Assembly: GCA_934338065.1 (NCBI GenBank)
Contig: CAKRGX010000004.1
Coordinates: 88,288 to 152,287 of the forward strand
Reading direction: 5' to 3'
Origin: an uncultured Eubacterium sp.
GTDB lineage: Bacteria; Bacillota; Clostridia; Lachnospirales; Lachnospiraceae
DNA length: 64,000 bases
Positions 52,948 through 62,009 of the stretch are shown here, piece by piece. Below the pieces are notes generated by a model that saw nothing but the letters and a program-made list of their open reading frames with translations, was not told the DNA's origin and did no database searches. Within the stretch, counting starts at the first letter, position 1. Every line of letters begins with the position of its first letter. A program made the translations under genes and the position numbers.

Positions 52948-54276
52948 TTATAAGCGACATACATATTCTTTAAATAAAGTTCCTCTCTGTTCATACGAAT
53001 CAAACATATCCCAGCTGGCACAGGCAGGCGAAAGTAAAACGGCATCTCCGGCCTCTGCTAATTCTGCAGCGCGTTTCACTGCCTGTTCCAGACTATCCAG
53101 CCGTTCGATCTGGTCAAATCCAAATCTTTTCGCTGTATCCGCAATCTTCTGACTCGTCTCACCGATCAGCAGCAGACGCTTTACTTTTCCATCAAAGCTG
53201 TTGATCCACTCGTCAAATTCACCACCCTTATCATAACCACCACCGATGAGTACCGTTGGCTTCGACATTGACTGGATTCCCTTTATTGCCGCATCCGGAT
53301 TAGTTCCTTTGGAATCATTATAATAATCTACCCCTGCCACTGTTTTCACAAATTCAACCCGATGTTCCACTGCCTGAAAATTTCTGACCGTCTGGATGAT
53401 CTTACCCATCGGTACACCAAGCCGTCGCGTGATCAGAATAGCTGCCATAATATTCTCACAGTTATGGTCTCCCGGTATATTACTCTCGGACATGTTCATC
53501 AACACTTCACCGGTCGCACCATCCACAATATCTTTGTTCTCATTTTGATACAACCCATTTTCAATCCTTCGTTTACTGCTGAAGAATTCCACTTCGCAAG
53601 GAAGCTGTGCAGCGCGTTCGCGCAGAACCTCATCCTCGTAGTTTAATACACATAGGTCTTCCTTCGTCTGATTTTTTGTAATATTAAACTTAGTATCAAT
53701 ATAACACTCCATCGTCTTATGCCGGTTCAGATGATCGGGTGTAATATTTAAAATCGCACTGACTCTTGGGTGAAACTGATCGATCGTTTCAAGCTGGAAA
53801 CTGCTTATTTCTGCAACAGTATAAGAGTTTTCTGTCGTTTTTCCGACCTCTTTTGTATAAGGATTTCCTATATTACCTACAACAAATGTCTGATTCTCAT
53901 ACGCTTTCATGATTTCTCCCGTCAAAGTTGTCGTTGTCGTTTTGCCATTCGTACCCGTAATACCAGCAACAACACCCCGTTCACAGTAATAGGCAAGTTC
54001 AATCTCACCAATAATCGGCACATTATGTTCCCTCATCTGCTTTGCAATCGGTATGTCCAATGGCACTCCCGGACTAAAAACAGCACAATCCAAAGTCTGC
54101 CAGACTTCCTCTGGAATCTCTCCCAGATATACCGGTACTTTATAAGAAGAAGTGTCCAGATCTTCTTTTCCATCATACAAACAGACGTTTGCCTGCATTT
54201 TTTCTAACAATTCATAAGCAGCCATTCCACTTTTGCCAAGACCTGCCACTACTACATTTTTATCTTTCAATATCAT
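52948..54276 (-). CDS. murD: UDP-MurNAc-L-Ala--D-Glu ligase
   Basis: 442 residues. N-terminal VVAGLGKSGMAAYELL, ATP site GITGTNGKTTTTTLTGEI, NITPDHLNRH, and DYYNDSKGTNPDA in the last domain, ending LLSPACASWDMFDSYEQRG. It adds D-Glu to UDP-MurNAc-L-Ala. Located between mraY and ftsW as usual. Confidence 0.97.
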   Translation of the reverse strand: MILKDKNVVVAGLGKSGMAAYELLEKMQANVCLYDGKEDLDTSSYKVPVYLGEIPEEVWQTLDCAVFSPGVPLDIPIAKQMREHNVPIIGEIELAYYCERGVVAGITGTNGKTTTTTLTGEIMKAYENQTFVVGNIGNPYTKEVGKTTENSYTVAEISSFQLETIDQFHPRVSAILNITPDHLNRHKTMECYIDTKFNITKNQTKEDLCVLNYEDEVLRERAAQLPCEVEFFSSKRRIENGLYQNENKDIVDGATGEVLMNMSESNIPGDHNCENIMAAILITRRLGVPMGKIIQTVRNFQAVEHRVEFVKTVAGVDYYNDSKGTNPDAAIKGIQSMSKPTVLIGGGYDKGGEFDEWINSFDGKVKRLLLIGETSQKIADTAKRFGFDQIERLDSLEQAVKRAAELAEAGDAVLLSPACASWDMFDSYEQRGTLFKEYVCRL

Positions 54277-54301
54277 TGTCTCTCTTCCCCTCTCCGGTAA
54301 T

Positions 54302-55270
54302 TTACAGTGCCATAATCCCTACCAGGCACAATAATGCCGTTAGGATACTGAATGCTGCCACTACTTGCGTTTCTGAATAACCACATAACTCAAAATGATG
54401 ATGGATCGGTGCCATCTTAAAAATTCTTTTACCATGTGTTAGTTTAAAGTATCCTACCTGCAAAATAACAGAAACAACTTCTACCAGATAGATCAATCCA
54501 ACGATAACGATAAACAATGGCATATGTAGCATCAACGCAATGGATGATACAAAACCGCCTAATGCAAGAGAGCCGGTATCCCCCATAAACACCCTTGCCG
54601 GATACGTATTGAACAATAAAAACCCAAGCAGACTTCCCACTACTGCTCCAGTGATCGGAGTAAGATCCGGGCTAATCGTCAAAGCAACAATCGTAAAGAA
54701 TGTTGCCACAATGACAGTTACTCCCGATGCCAGACCATCCAGGCCATCCGTAAAATTCACACCATTAACCGTGCCTAACACAACGATAAAAACAAATACA
54801 ACAAAAAGCCATGTTGGCATCGTAAATCCAATCCCCTCTACAAAGGGAATCCGGACGGATGCATCCAGACCGGCAACACAAAAATAATAATATATAAAAA
54901 TACCGGTAACAACAAACTGCAATGCCATCTTCTGTAAAGGCGTCAACCCAAGAGAACGCTTCTTCACCACTTTAATATAATCGTCCAGAAAGCCAATCAG
55001 ACCAAATCCCAATGTCATAAACAGAACCGGAATGATTTCTGTATATCTGCTTACATAAATCAATGATGTGATCAATATACTTGCCAGGATCACGAGACCT
55101 CCCATCGTAGGTGTTCCGTTTTTTTTCAGATGTGATTCCGGTCCATCCTCACGCTCTGTCTGCCCAAACTTCAATTTCCGTAAAAACGGGATCAAAATCG
55201 GACAGAATATCACACTCGCCAAAAAAGAAATCATAACAGGCATCAAAACACTGATACTTAAATTTTCCAT
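54302..55270 (-). CDS. mraY: Phospho-MurNAc-pentapeptide transferase
   Basis: 322 residues with ten membrane helices. Motifs: GTPTMGGL, FLDDYIKV, NGVNFTDGLDGLASG, FMGDTGSLALGG and MAPIHHHFELCGYSE. It makes lipid I. ATG 55270 is preceded by AGAGGTG; the in-frame GTG three codons earlier lies within that site. A possible promoter lies 50-75 nt upstream. Confidence 0.97.
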   Translation of the reverse strand: MENLSISVLMPVMISFLASVIFCPILIPFLRKLKFGQTEREDGPESHLKKNGTPTMGGLVILASILITSLIYVSRYTEIIPVLFMTLGFGLIGFLDDYIKVVKKRSLGLTPLQKMALQFVVTGIFIYYYFCVAGLDASVRIPFVEGIGFTMPTWLFVVFVFIVVLGTVNGVNFTDGLDGLASGVTVIVATFFTIVALTISPDLTPITGAVVGSLLGFLLFNTYPARVFMGDTGSLALGGFVSSIALMLHMPLFIVIVGLIYLVEVVSVILQVGYFKLTHGKRIFKMAPIHHHFELCGYSETQVVAAFSILTALLCLVGIMAL

Positions 55271-55317
55271 TTCACACACCTCTTCTTATCTTATTAAGTA
55301 CGTTTACGCACGTGTTT

Positions 55318-55346
55318 ATTTTATACCATTACGAACGCTACCGCAA
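55318..55346 (-). promoter_or_regulatory. Possible internal promoter before mraY
   Basis: TTGCGG (55341-55346) and TAAAAT (55318-55323) with a 17-nt spacer in the 80-nt gap between the PBP gene and mraY. The -35 box is only a half match. Confidence 0.38.
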
Positions 55347-55350
55347 GTCT

Positions 55351-57072
55351 TTATTGTCCTTTGCATAAATACGGAAGAATATTCGTAAACAAGGTTGAAA
55401 TTCCGGGGGCTGCCACTGTTCCGCCATAATAGATTCCCTGCGGTTCATCAATCCTCACAAGGGCAATAACCTGAGGATTATCGACCGGTGCAAAACCTAT
55501 TGTAGAAGCAATATACTTACCATTTCCACGAGGCAGCTTCTGGCTCGTTCCTGTCTTTGCACCAACGGCAACCCCCTTCACTCCGGCATGCTTTCCGGTC
55601 CCCTCAGACACAACCTTCCCCAACGCCTCCCGGATCTGGTCTGATGTTTCTTTTGACACGATTTGTTTTCCCGCCGAAAAAGAAAAACGCTTCATCTGCG
55701 TGCCATCCGCACTAATTGCATTGACTCCAAAATGTGGTGTAATGCTTTTCCCTCCATTGACCATTACCGAAGCACAGGTCAGCAGACGTATCGGTGAAAT
55801 CTGAAAAGACTGGCCAAATGACATAGTCGCAAGTTCAACTGCCTTTACATTACTCTGCTTATGAATGATCGTACCTGCTTCACCCGGCACATCGATCCCG
55901 GTGCGGTTCATCAGTCCAAACTGTTTCATTTCTTTATAAAAATCAGAAACTCCTACTCTTGCACCTACCTCAATAAATACCGGATTACATGAATTCATAA
56001 TTCCCTGAAGGAACGTTTCACTTCCATGTCCCGTTGTCTTATGGCATCGTATTCTCCGGTCCTCCACCATTTTATATCCGGGGCAATGAAAGTGATCGCT
56101 CATTTTTACAACTCCTTTTTCCAGAGCTGCGGCTGTTGTCAGTATCTTAAAGGTTGATCCCGGCTCATAAGTATCCGAGACACAGGGATTTCTCCATATC
56201 GCATTTCTTCTGTCGTTCTTCTGTTTTGCCGTCATACCAGACAAATCGCCCTCTATTTTATATGGGTCATTCAGGTTAAATTCCGGCGCACAAGCCATTG
56301 CGTATATCTCGCCATTTTGCGGATTCATCACAATTATGTCAACACTTTTTGCTTGTTTTTTTCTAAGTAACATGTTCGCCACCTGATCTGCATATTCCAT
56401 CACTGTCAGATCAAGACTGGTCTGCACCGTCCAACCGGCAATCGGTTCAATGCGGGACTCCGCACCATTTTGAATCTCTGTTCCATTCGCTGTTGTCATT
56501 GTTAGAATATAGCCATCCAACCCTTTCAGATACTTTTCATAAGCAACTTCCAGTCCTATGATTCCCTGATTATCACTTCCTGTAAAACCAAGAACCTTAG
56601 ATGCCAGCGAATCATACTGATATTCCCTTTTATAGTCTTCATCAACCGTAACCCCCTGCAGCTTACAGTTTCGTATCCGGTCCGATGTCTCCTTATCGAC
56701 ATTTGATTTGATTTTTTCCCTTGAGGATACTTTCTCAACTTTCTTCCTGACATCTTTTTCTTCCAGAGAAAGTTCTTTTGATAAAACGGAAATCACTTTT
56801 TCCGGCTGTTTTATCTGACTGTGAATCACGGATATTGTCGAAACAGACCGGTTTCCTGCCAGCAGCACACCCTGCCGGTCCAATATTTTCCCCCGCTCTG
56901 CCTTAATCCGTCTCTCGCGCTCATGCAGTTCCTTTGCCCTCACACCATAGTAGTCAGCACGACCGATCATCAGATACCCTAACCTTACATACATCACAGT
57001 CAATACAAGAAAAAAAACAAGACCAACCAGTCCCATAGACTGACGCTGATATGTTTTATGACGGTTTAACAT
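55351..57072 (-). CDS. Class B penicillin-binding protein (FtsI/SpoVD-like), second copy
   Basis: 573 residues. Membrane anchor at about 13-35, PBP dimer domain (about 50-180), and transpeptidase with EPGSTFKIL (STFK), NSCNPVF (SCN) and GAKTGTSQ (KTG). No PASTA repeats. It cross-links peptide stems during septation or sporulation wall synthesis. It follows another class B PBP gene by 60 nt, so one may serve division and the other a special process. GAGAGG before ATG. Confidence 0.93.
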   Translation of the reverse strand: MLNRHKTYQRQSMGLVGLVFFLVLTVMYVRLGYLMIGRADYYGVRAKELHERERRIKAERGKILDRQGVLLAGNRSVSTISVIHSQIKQPEKVISVLSKELSLEEKDVRKKVEKVSSREKIKSNVDKETSDRIRNCKLQGVTVDEDYKREYQYDSLASKVLGFTGSDNQGIIGLEVAYEKYLKGLDGYILTMTTANGTEIQNGAESRIEPIAGWTVQTSLDLTVMEYADQVANMLLRKKQAKSVDIIVMNPQNGEIYAMACAPEFNLNDPYKIEGDLSGMTAKQKNDRRNAIWRNPCVSDTYEPGSTFKILTTAAALEKGVVKMSDHFHCPGYKMVEDRRIRCHKTTGHGSETFLQGIMNSCNPVFIEVGARVGVSDFYKEMKQFGLMNRTGIDVPGEAGTIIHKQSNVKAVELATMSFGQSFQISPIRLLTCASVMVNGGKSITPHFGVNAISADGTQMKRFSFSAGKQIVSKETSDQIREALGKVVSEGTGKHAGVKGVAVGAKTGTSQKLPRGNGKYIASTIGFAPVDNPQVIALVRIDEPQGIYYGGTVAAPGISTLFTNILPYLCKGQ

Positions 57073-57132
57073 TCTGCGCCTCTCATATCTCCATCATCTT
57101 TACAATCTATTTTGACTCTCGTAAGGATATGC

Positions 57133-58965
57133 TTACTTTGTGGCGTATTGTCCTAAAAATGGCAAAACCTTTTTCATTAAACGGGAGGCAAATTCTGTTG
57201 CATAGGTACTATGAGCCTGATCCTTTACGTGTGGCTCATCCATAATTACATAATAGGCTATATCCGGGTCCTCTGCCGGCACACAGCCAATAAAAGAAAC
57301 CAAATATTTTCTTTCTGAAACAGGTCTTTTCTGAGCTGTACCTGTCTTACCTCCTATTGAATATCCCTTAACCTGCGCCGGCGAAGCAGTTCCCTCTTCT
57401 ACTGTTGACTTCAGAAAACTCCGAATCATAGCACTGGTATCTTCACTCGTCGTCTTCTTTACAACAAGAGGATCAATCGTTTCAAGCACATCACCGCTGC
57501 TGTTCCGGATTTCCTTTACTACATGAGGCTGGAAATAATTTCCACCATTGATCAGCGAAGAAAAACCACCAAGCATCTGCACCATCGTAACTGTCTGCGT
57601 CTGTCCAAAGCTGCTTGTTGCCAATTCAACCGGATTCAACCCATCAACATCATGTATAATACCCGATGTTTCGCCCGGAAGGTCAATCCCGGTACGCTGT
57701 CCAAAGCCATATAATTTATTATATTTGCTAAAAGACTTTCTTCCCAGTCTGGTTCCGATTGTCATCAATGCACCATTACAGGACTTCATCAATGCCTGCC
57801 GCAGATTCAGGAAACCATGCCCCGAACGATTATTACAGTGAATATCACGGTCAGCAATCTTTGTAACACCGGTACAGTTAAAGGTTGTCTTTTCCGAAAC
57901 CAGGTTTTCATCTAACGCCGCACAGATCGTAAATGGCTTAAAAGTTGAGCCAGGCTCATAAGCAGAGCCTATACAATAGTTCGACCACATTGCAAGCTGT
58001 GCATCACTTTTCTGTTTGTCCGACATTGCCATAATCTGCTCCTGCGTATACATTCCCGACAGATTTTGTGGATCATTCAGATCAAAGCTTGCATTTGACG
58101 CCATTGAAAGAATCTCTCCATTTTTTGGATTCATGATCATAACCGCAGCCGTCTTCGCTCCCACACCCTGCTTCTGAAAATTATTAATTTCATCTTCCAC
58201 AATTTTCTGCACATTGGCATCAATCGTAAGTACAAGAGAGTCTCCGTCCTTTGCTTCCTTAATCGTGCGCTGCAGATTCATATTAGAATCAAAATATCCA
58301 TACTCGCGCCCCGTTGTGCCATTTAAAACACTGTTATACTGCTCCTCAACGCCATAGGTTCCTTTATTATCACCGGATGTAAATCCAATAATGCCTGCTC
58401 CAACAGTCTTTTGCGGATAATTTCTTTTGTAAACTTCTTCAAACCAAACACCTATAATATCTTTATTTTTTTTCATTTTTTTCTTGAATTTATCCACCTG
58501 TTTTGTGGACAATTCCTTTAACTGCTCTATATGCTCATACATTGATTTCGGATGTTTTTCAATAACATTCTGTATCAAAGAGGTATCTACCTGAAAATGC
58601 TCCGCTATTGCCTTGATCGTTGTTATACGTTCCTTGTCTTTGGCCAACAGCGTTCTTGGTTCGATAACCATATCATATTTGCGTACGCTGACTGCCAGTG
58701 TCGTATTATTGCGATCTTTAATATCACCACGTTGAAAGTTCAATACTGTATTCGTATATGACTGCTGGGACAACGCTTCCTTTTTATAACGATCCCCATC
58801 CTTTTCATCAATATAATATATACGATACATCAATAAAGCAAAGACAAAAAGGCAGCAGCAAAAAGAAACAAATACGGTTATTTTCATTTTCCTTTTAAAC
58901 CGTTTTGGCTTACTCTTTCTTCTGCGCCTTCTGCTATAATATCGTCTATTGTCATATGTAGCCAT
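57133..58965 (-). CDS. ftsI: Class B penicillin-binding protein (FtsI/SpoVD-like), first copy
   Basis: 610 residues. A very basic N-terminal tail (YYSRRRRRKSKPKRFKRK) precedes the membrane helix (about 28-50); then the dimer domain and the transpeptidase with EPGSTFKPF, KSCNGAL and GGKTGTAQ. No PASTA repeats. Directly after ftsL, the standard place for ftsI, so I take it as the septal enzyme. Similar in plan to the next gene; together they look like a tandem duplication that has diverged. Confidence 0.92.
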   Translation of the reverse strand: MATYDNRRYYSRRRRRKSKPKRFKRKMKITVFVSFCCCLFVFALLMYRIYYIDEKDGDRYKKEALSQQSYTNTVLNFQRGDIKDRNNTTLAVSVRKYDMVIEPRTLLAKDKERITTIKAIAEHFQVDTSLIQNVIEKHPKSMYEHIEQLKELSTKQVDKFKKKMKKNKDIIGVWFEEVYKRNYPQKTVGAGIIGFTSGDNKGTYGVEEQYNSVLNGTTGREYGYFDSNMNLQRTIKEAKDGDSLVLTIDANVQKIVEDEINNFQKQGVGAKTAAVMIMNPKNGEILSMASNASFDLNDPQNLSGMYTQEQIMAMSDKQKSDAQLAMWSNYCIGSAYEPGSTFKPFTICAALDENLVSEKTTFNCTGVTKIADRDIHCNNRSGHGFLNLRQALMKSCNGALMTIGTRLGRKSFSKYNKLYGFGQRTGIDLPGETSGIIHDVDGLNPVELATSSFGQTQTVTMVQMLGGFSSLINGGNYFQPHVVKEIRNSSGDVLETIDPLVVKKTTSEDTSAMIRSFLKSTVEEGTASPAQVKGYSIGGKTGTAQKRPVSERKYLVSFIGCVPAEDPDIAYYVIMDEPHVKDQAHSTYATEFASRLMKKVLPFLGQYATK

Positions 58966-58986
58966 ATCTGCTATTCACCTACTTAT

Positions 58987-59439
58987 TTATTCTGACGGAA
59001 TATCACCATGAGTACGCACCTGCGTACTTTTGCGGCTTTCATATGAAAAGATCTGATTCTCTTTAGCAGCTACCATGCCAAGCTCCTTTGTTGCTTTATT
59101 GTAGATTGCTGTCAGATCTAATGAATTGTCCAGTTCTTTGACTGCCGCTTCATTCTGCTTTTCCATCTCCACAACTTCACTCTGTAAGTTTACCACACTT
59201 TTGTTCAAATAGGTAGACTGAAATTTGATACGCAGATAAATAATCCCTGCTGCCATAACTGCTGCAAATGTCAAACACACCAAAAACACGGCAACTTTAT
59301 CTACTTTCGGCTTTGTCCGTACCCGTGTCCGCTTCCCCTGACCGGCACGGCGTCTCCTTTCAATCTGCTCCCTCTGAAGCGGCTCTCTTAACTCTCTTGC
59401 CGTATTTCCATATACGTATGCCGCTGTCTGTCTGGCCAT
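58987..59439 (-). CDS. ftsL: FtsL-like division protein
   Basis: 150 residues: an Arg-rich cytoplasmic tail of about 48 residues, one membrane helix (VAVFLVCLTFAAVMAAGIIY), and a coiled coil outside (about 75-110). No strong sequence motif; the call rests on topology and on its place between rsmH and ftsI. GGGGGAA precedes ATG. Confidence 0.82.
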   Translation of the reverse strand: MARQTAAYVYGNTARELREPLQREQIERRRRAGQGKRTRVRTKPKVDKVAVFLVCLTFAAVMAAGIIYLRIKFQSTYLNKSVVNLQSEVVEMEKQNEAAVKELDNSLDLTAIYNKATKELGMVAAKENQIFSYESRKSTQVRTHGDIPSE

Positions 59440-59450
59440 ATTAGTTCCCC

Positions 59451-60392
59451 CTAGTCATTCTTTTTTTCAAATATTCTGAGTTTGGCACTTTTTGCCCTCG
59501 TATTTTCCTCTAGTTCTTTCCCGGAAGGAAGAATCGGTTTTCTTGTGATCACTTTCCCCTTTGATCTCTTACCACATACACAGACCGGGAAGTCCGGTGG
59601 ACATGTACATGGATTCTCCCATTGACGAAATTTCGTCTTTACAATTCGGTCTTCTAAAGAATGAAATGTAATGATACTGATTCTTGCTCCGTCATTTAGC
59701 AGATCAACCATTTCATCCAATGTTTCACGCAACACTTCCAGCTCATGGTTGCACTCAATACGGATTGCCTGAAATGTCCGTTTTGCCGGATGTCCTTTTG
59801 CATTTCTCGCTTTCGCCGGCATACTCCTGCGTATAACATCAACAAGCTCAAATGTCGTCTCAATTGGCTTGTCCTCTCTCTGTTTGCAAATATTCCTTGC
59901 AATACTTTTAGCGAAACGCTCCTCTCCATATTCCTTGATGATGCGGAACAGATCTCCTTCCGTATATTGGTTGATGATGTCTCTGGCGCTAATGTTCTGT
60001 TCCCGATCCATGCGCATATCAAGCGGTGCATCTTCCATATATGAAAAACCACGCTCCGCATTGTCTAACTGATACGAGGAAACTCCAAGATCAAGAACAA
60101 TTCCATCCACTTTGTCAATCCCCTGCTGCTTTAGTACATCCCCCATCTGGCCATAGTTGCTTTTCACAAATATTGTTCTGTCAGAAAACTCTCCCAGCCG
60201 CTTTTTCGCTGCATTCAAAGCCTCTGCATCCTGATCAATTCCTATGAGTCTTCCCTCCGAGTCCAAATGCTTACAGATCTCATAAGAATGACCACCGCCT
60301 CCTAATGTACCATCCACATATACTCCGTCCGGTTTCACCTGCAATCCATCCACCGTCTCATGCAACAGTACAGAAACATGCTTAAACTCCAC
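59451..60392 (-). CDS. rsmH: 16S rRNA m4C1402 N4-methyltransferase
   Basis: 313 residues: [27 protein letters not shown] (SAM loop), [31 protein letters not shown], and [10 protein letters not shown] near the end. It methylates C1402 with RsmI. The start is GTG at 60392, with GGAGGA 7 nt upstream. Second gene of the dcw operon, 18 nt after mraZ. Confidence 0.97.
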   Translation of the reverse strand: MEFKHVSVLLHETVDGLQVKPDGVYVDGTLGGGGHSYEICKHLDSEGRLIGIDQDAEALNAAKKRLGEFSDRTIFVKSNYGQMGDVLKQQGIDKVDGIVLDLGVSSYQLDNAERGFSYMEDAPLDMRMDREQNISARDIINQYTEGDLFRIIKEYGEERFAKSIARNICKQREDKPIETTFELVDVIRRSMPAKARNAKGHPAKRTFQAIRIECNHELEVLRETLDEMVDLLNDGARISIITFHSLEDRIVKTKFRQWENPCTCPPDFPVCVCGKRSKGKVITRKPILPSGKELEENTRAKSAKLRIFEKKND

Positions 60393-60410
60393 TATTATCT
60401 CCTCCGATTG

Positions 60411-60839
60411 CTAAAAACTGAGTCCAAATTCTGACATATGCTCTGCCACATCCTCGATGTTCTCATAGTCATCATTGTCTTCCCAGCGTGCCTTGCTCCA
60501 TATTTCAATTTTAGAAAGAACCCCAACAAAAACAATATCTTTCTCTAGGCCGGCATACTCACGTAATTTTGCCGGTATCAGGACACGCCCCTGTTTGTCC
60601 ACCTCGCAAGGAGCTGCATTTGCCAAAAAGTGACGTTGTAACTTTCGAGCTTCCTTCGTACCGGGAAGTTCTTTTAATTTCTCGATGAAGCCATCCCATT
60701 CCTGCATGGGATATGCAAACAGGCATCCGTCAAGTCCCAGGGTCAGAACAAATCCTGTTCCCAGATTTTCCCTTAACTTTGCCGGAACGATAACACGTCC
60801 TTTAGCATCCAGACCGTGTTCGTATGTCCCCATAAACAT
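60411..60839 (-). CDS. mraZ: Transcriptional regulator MraZ
   Basis: 142 residues with two SpoVT/AbrB-like halves: MFMGTYEHGLDAKGRVIVPAK and ANAAPCEVDKQGRVLIPAKLR, each with the DxxGR motif. It binds repeats before its own gene and controls the division cluster. A clear operator array and promoter lie upstream. First gene of the dcw operon. Confidence 0.97.
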   Translation of the reverse strand: MFMGTYEHGLDAKGRVIVPAKLRENLGTGFVLTLGLDGCLFAYPMQEWDGFIEKLKELPGTKEARKLQRHFLANAAPCEVDKQGRVLIPAKLREYAGLEKDIVFVGVLSKIEIWSKARWEDNDDYENIEDVAEHMSEFGLSF

Positions 60840-60895
60840 ATCGCTTCACCAACTTCCGTATCATGGTGTGTAATCGTATTCCAGTCACCTTATTT

Positions 60896-60955
60896 ACCAC
60901 TTTGTGACACTTCATACCACTTTCCACCACTTTTAAATACATTTTACACCACTTT
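60896..60955 (-). promoter_or_regulatory. MraZ-type operator array (10-nt repeats)
   Basis: On the minus strand AAAGTGGT occurs at 60926-60933, 60916-60923 and 60896-60903, and a variant GAAGTGTC at 60906-60913: four units at exact 10-nt spacing. A fifth, AAAGTGGT at 60948-60955, is 22 nt further up, inside the promoter spacer. This agrees with MraZ sites (AAAGTG-type boxes) in other Firmicutes and Mollicutes, placed just past the -10 box. Confidence 0.88.
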
Positions 60956-60969
60956 TTGGGAATTGACAA
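60941..60969 (-). promoter_or_regulatory. Promoter of the mraZ-dcw operon
   Basis: TTGTCA (60964-60969) and TAAAAT (60941-60946), each 5 of 6 to consensus, with a 17-nt spacer that contains the first AAAGTGG box. The start would be within the operator array. Confidence 0.75.
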
Positions 60970-61056
60970 GAAAAAAATATGTAAAAGCACTCTTATACTG
61001 CGTCCTGCCAACCTCCAAGCAGTGCGCAGAAAGCTACATTCCACAAGATATAGAAA

Positions 61057-61100
61057 AAGAGAGTATCCATAACACTATAAAATGTTATAGATACTCTCTT
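61057..61100 (-). terminator. Terminator after lgt
   Basis: A long stem (AAGAGAGTATC with GATACTCTCTT, then ATAACA with TGTTAT after one mismatch) followed by TTTC on the minus strand, 13 nt past the lgt stop. It also insulates the mraZ promoter. Confidence 0.85.
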
Positions 61101-61113
61101 AAAAAAATATTAT

Positions 61114-61977
61114 TTATTTTTCTTTACGACACCGTATCCTGAGAAAAACCCAATAAATAATTGCGATAACCGCCACAACGGCAGAAAGCACCTGAGAGAT
61201 AGCAATCCCTGTGCTTCCAATCTGTAATTGATCTGTCCTCAATCCTTCTATCCATGCACGTCCGATACCATATCCAACCAGATACATAAGAAAAATCTCT
61301 CCATCAAATTTCTTTCTTTTTGTATAGAGAAGCATAAGAATCAACAACACCAGATTCCATAAGGATTCGTATAAAAAAGTCGGATGAACCTGTATATATT
61401 TCACTCCCTCTATGTCCGACATATGCCGGCGCATAGACTCCGTAATATTGGCCGGATTCACCTGCTCGACTTTAAGTCTCATAGCAAATAATGAATCTGT
61501 GTACTCTCCAAAGGCCTCTCGGTTCATAAAGTTACCATATCTGCCAACAATCTGTCCCAACACCAGACCAGCTACTGCCGTATCAGCAAACAAAGCAAAA
61601 CTATACTTACGGATCCGGCAGAATATGATGGCCGTTATAACTGCTGCAATCACTCCACCATAAATTGCCATGCCTCCACCACGAGTATTAAATATCTCAA
61701 GCAGATTATTTTTATAATGATCCCAGCTAAAGGCAACATAATACAGTCTTGCTCCTATAATAGCAAATAAAACACCAACAATCGCATAATCCATATAGAG
61801 TTCCGGATTCTGCCCGGTTCTTTTTGCCTGCCATCTGGCAAGCATCAGACCGCCCAGCATACCTAGTGCAATAATAATTCCGTAATATGCAATAGTAAAT
61901 CCTGCTATCGTAATCCCTCTCGGAAGAGAATGGATTGCTATACCAAGATGAGGAAATGCAATATCTGAACCATTCAT
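61114..61977 (-). CDS. lgt: Prolipoprotein diacylglyceryl transferase
   Basis: 287 residues, seven membrane helices. Family motifs: RGGGMAIYGGVIAAVITA, IVGRYGNFMNREAFGEYTD, HPTFLYESLWN and GYGIGRAWIEGLR. It adds the diacylglyceryl group to the lipobox Cys. Tyr replaces the His of the E. coli HGG motif, as in Gram-positive enzymes. ATG 61977 has GGAGGG 5 nt upstream; an in-frame start eight codons earlier has none. It follows ychF by 32 nt. Confidence 0.95.
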   Translation of the reverse strand: MNGSDIAFPHLGIAIHSLPRGITIAGFTIAYYGIIIALGMLGGLMLARWQAKRTGQNPELYMDYAIVGVLFAIIGARLYYVAFSWDHYKNNLLEIFNTRGGGMAIYGGVIAAVITAIIFCRIRKYSFALFADTAVAGLVLGQIVGRYGNFMNREAFGEYTDSLFAMRLKVEQVNPANITESMRRHMSDIEGVKYIQVHPTFLYESLWNLVLLILMLLYTKRKKFDGEIFLMYLVGYGIGRAWIEGLRTDQLQIGSTGIAISQVLSAVVAVIAIIYWVFLRIRCRKEK

Positions 61978-62009
61978 TTTATCCCTCCATTCCGCGTACA
62001 CATTGATTT

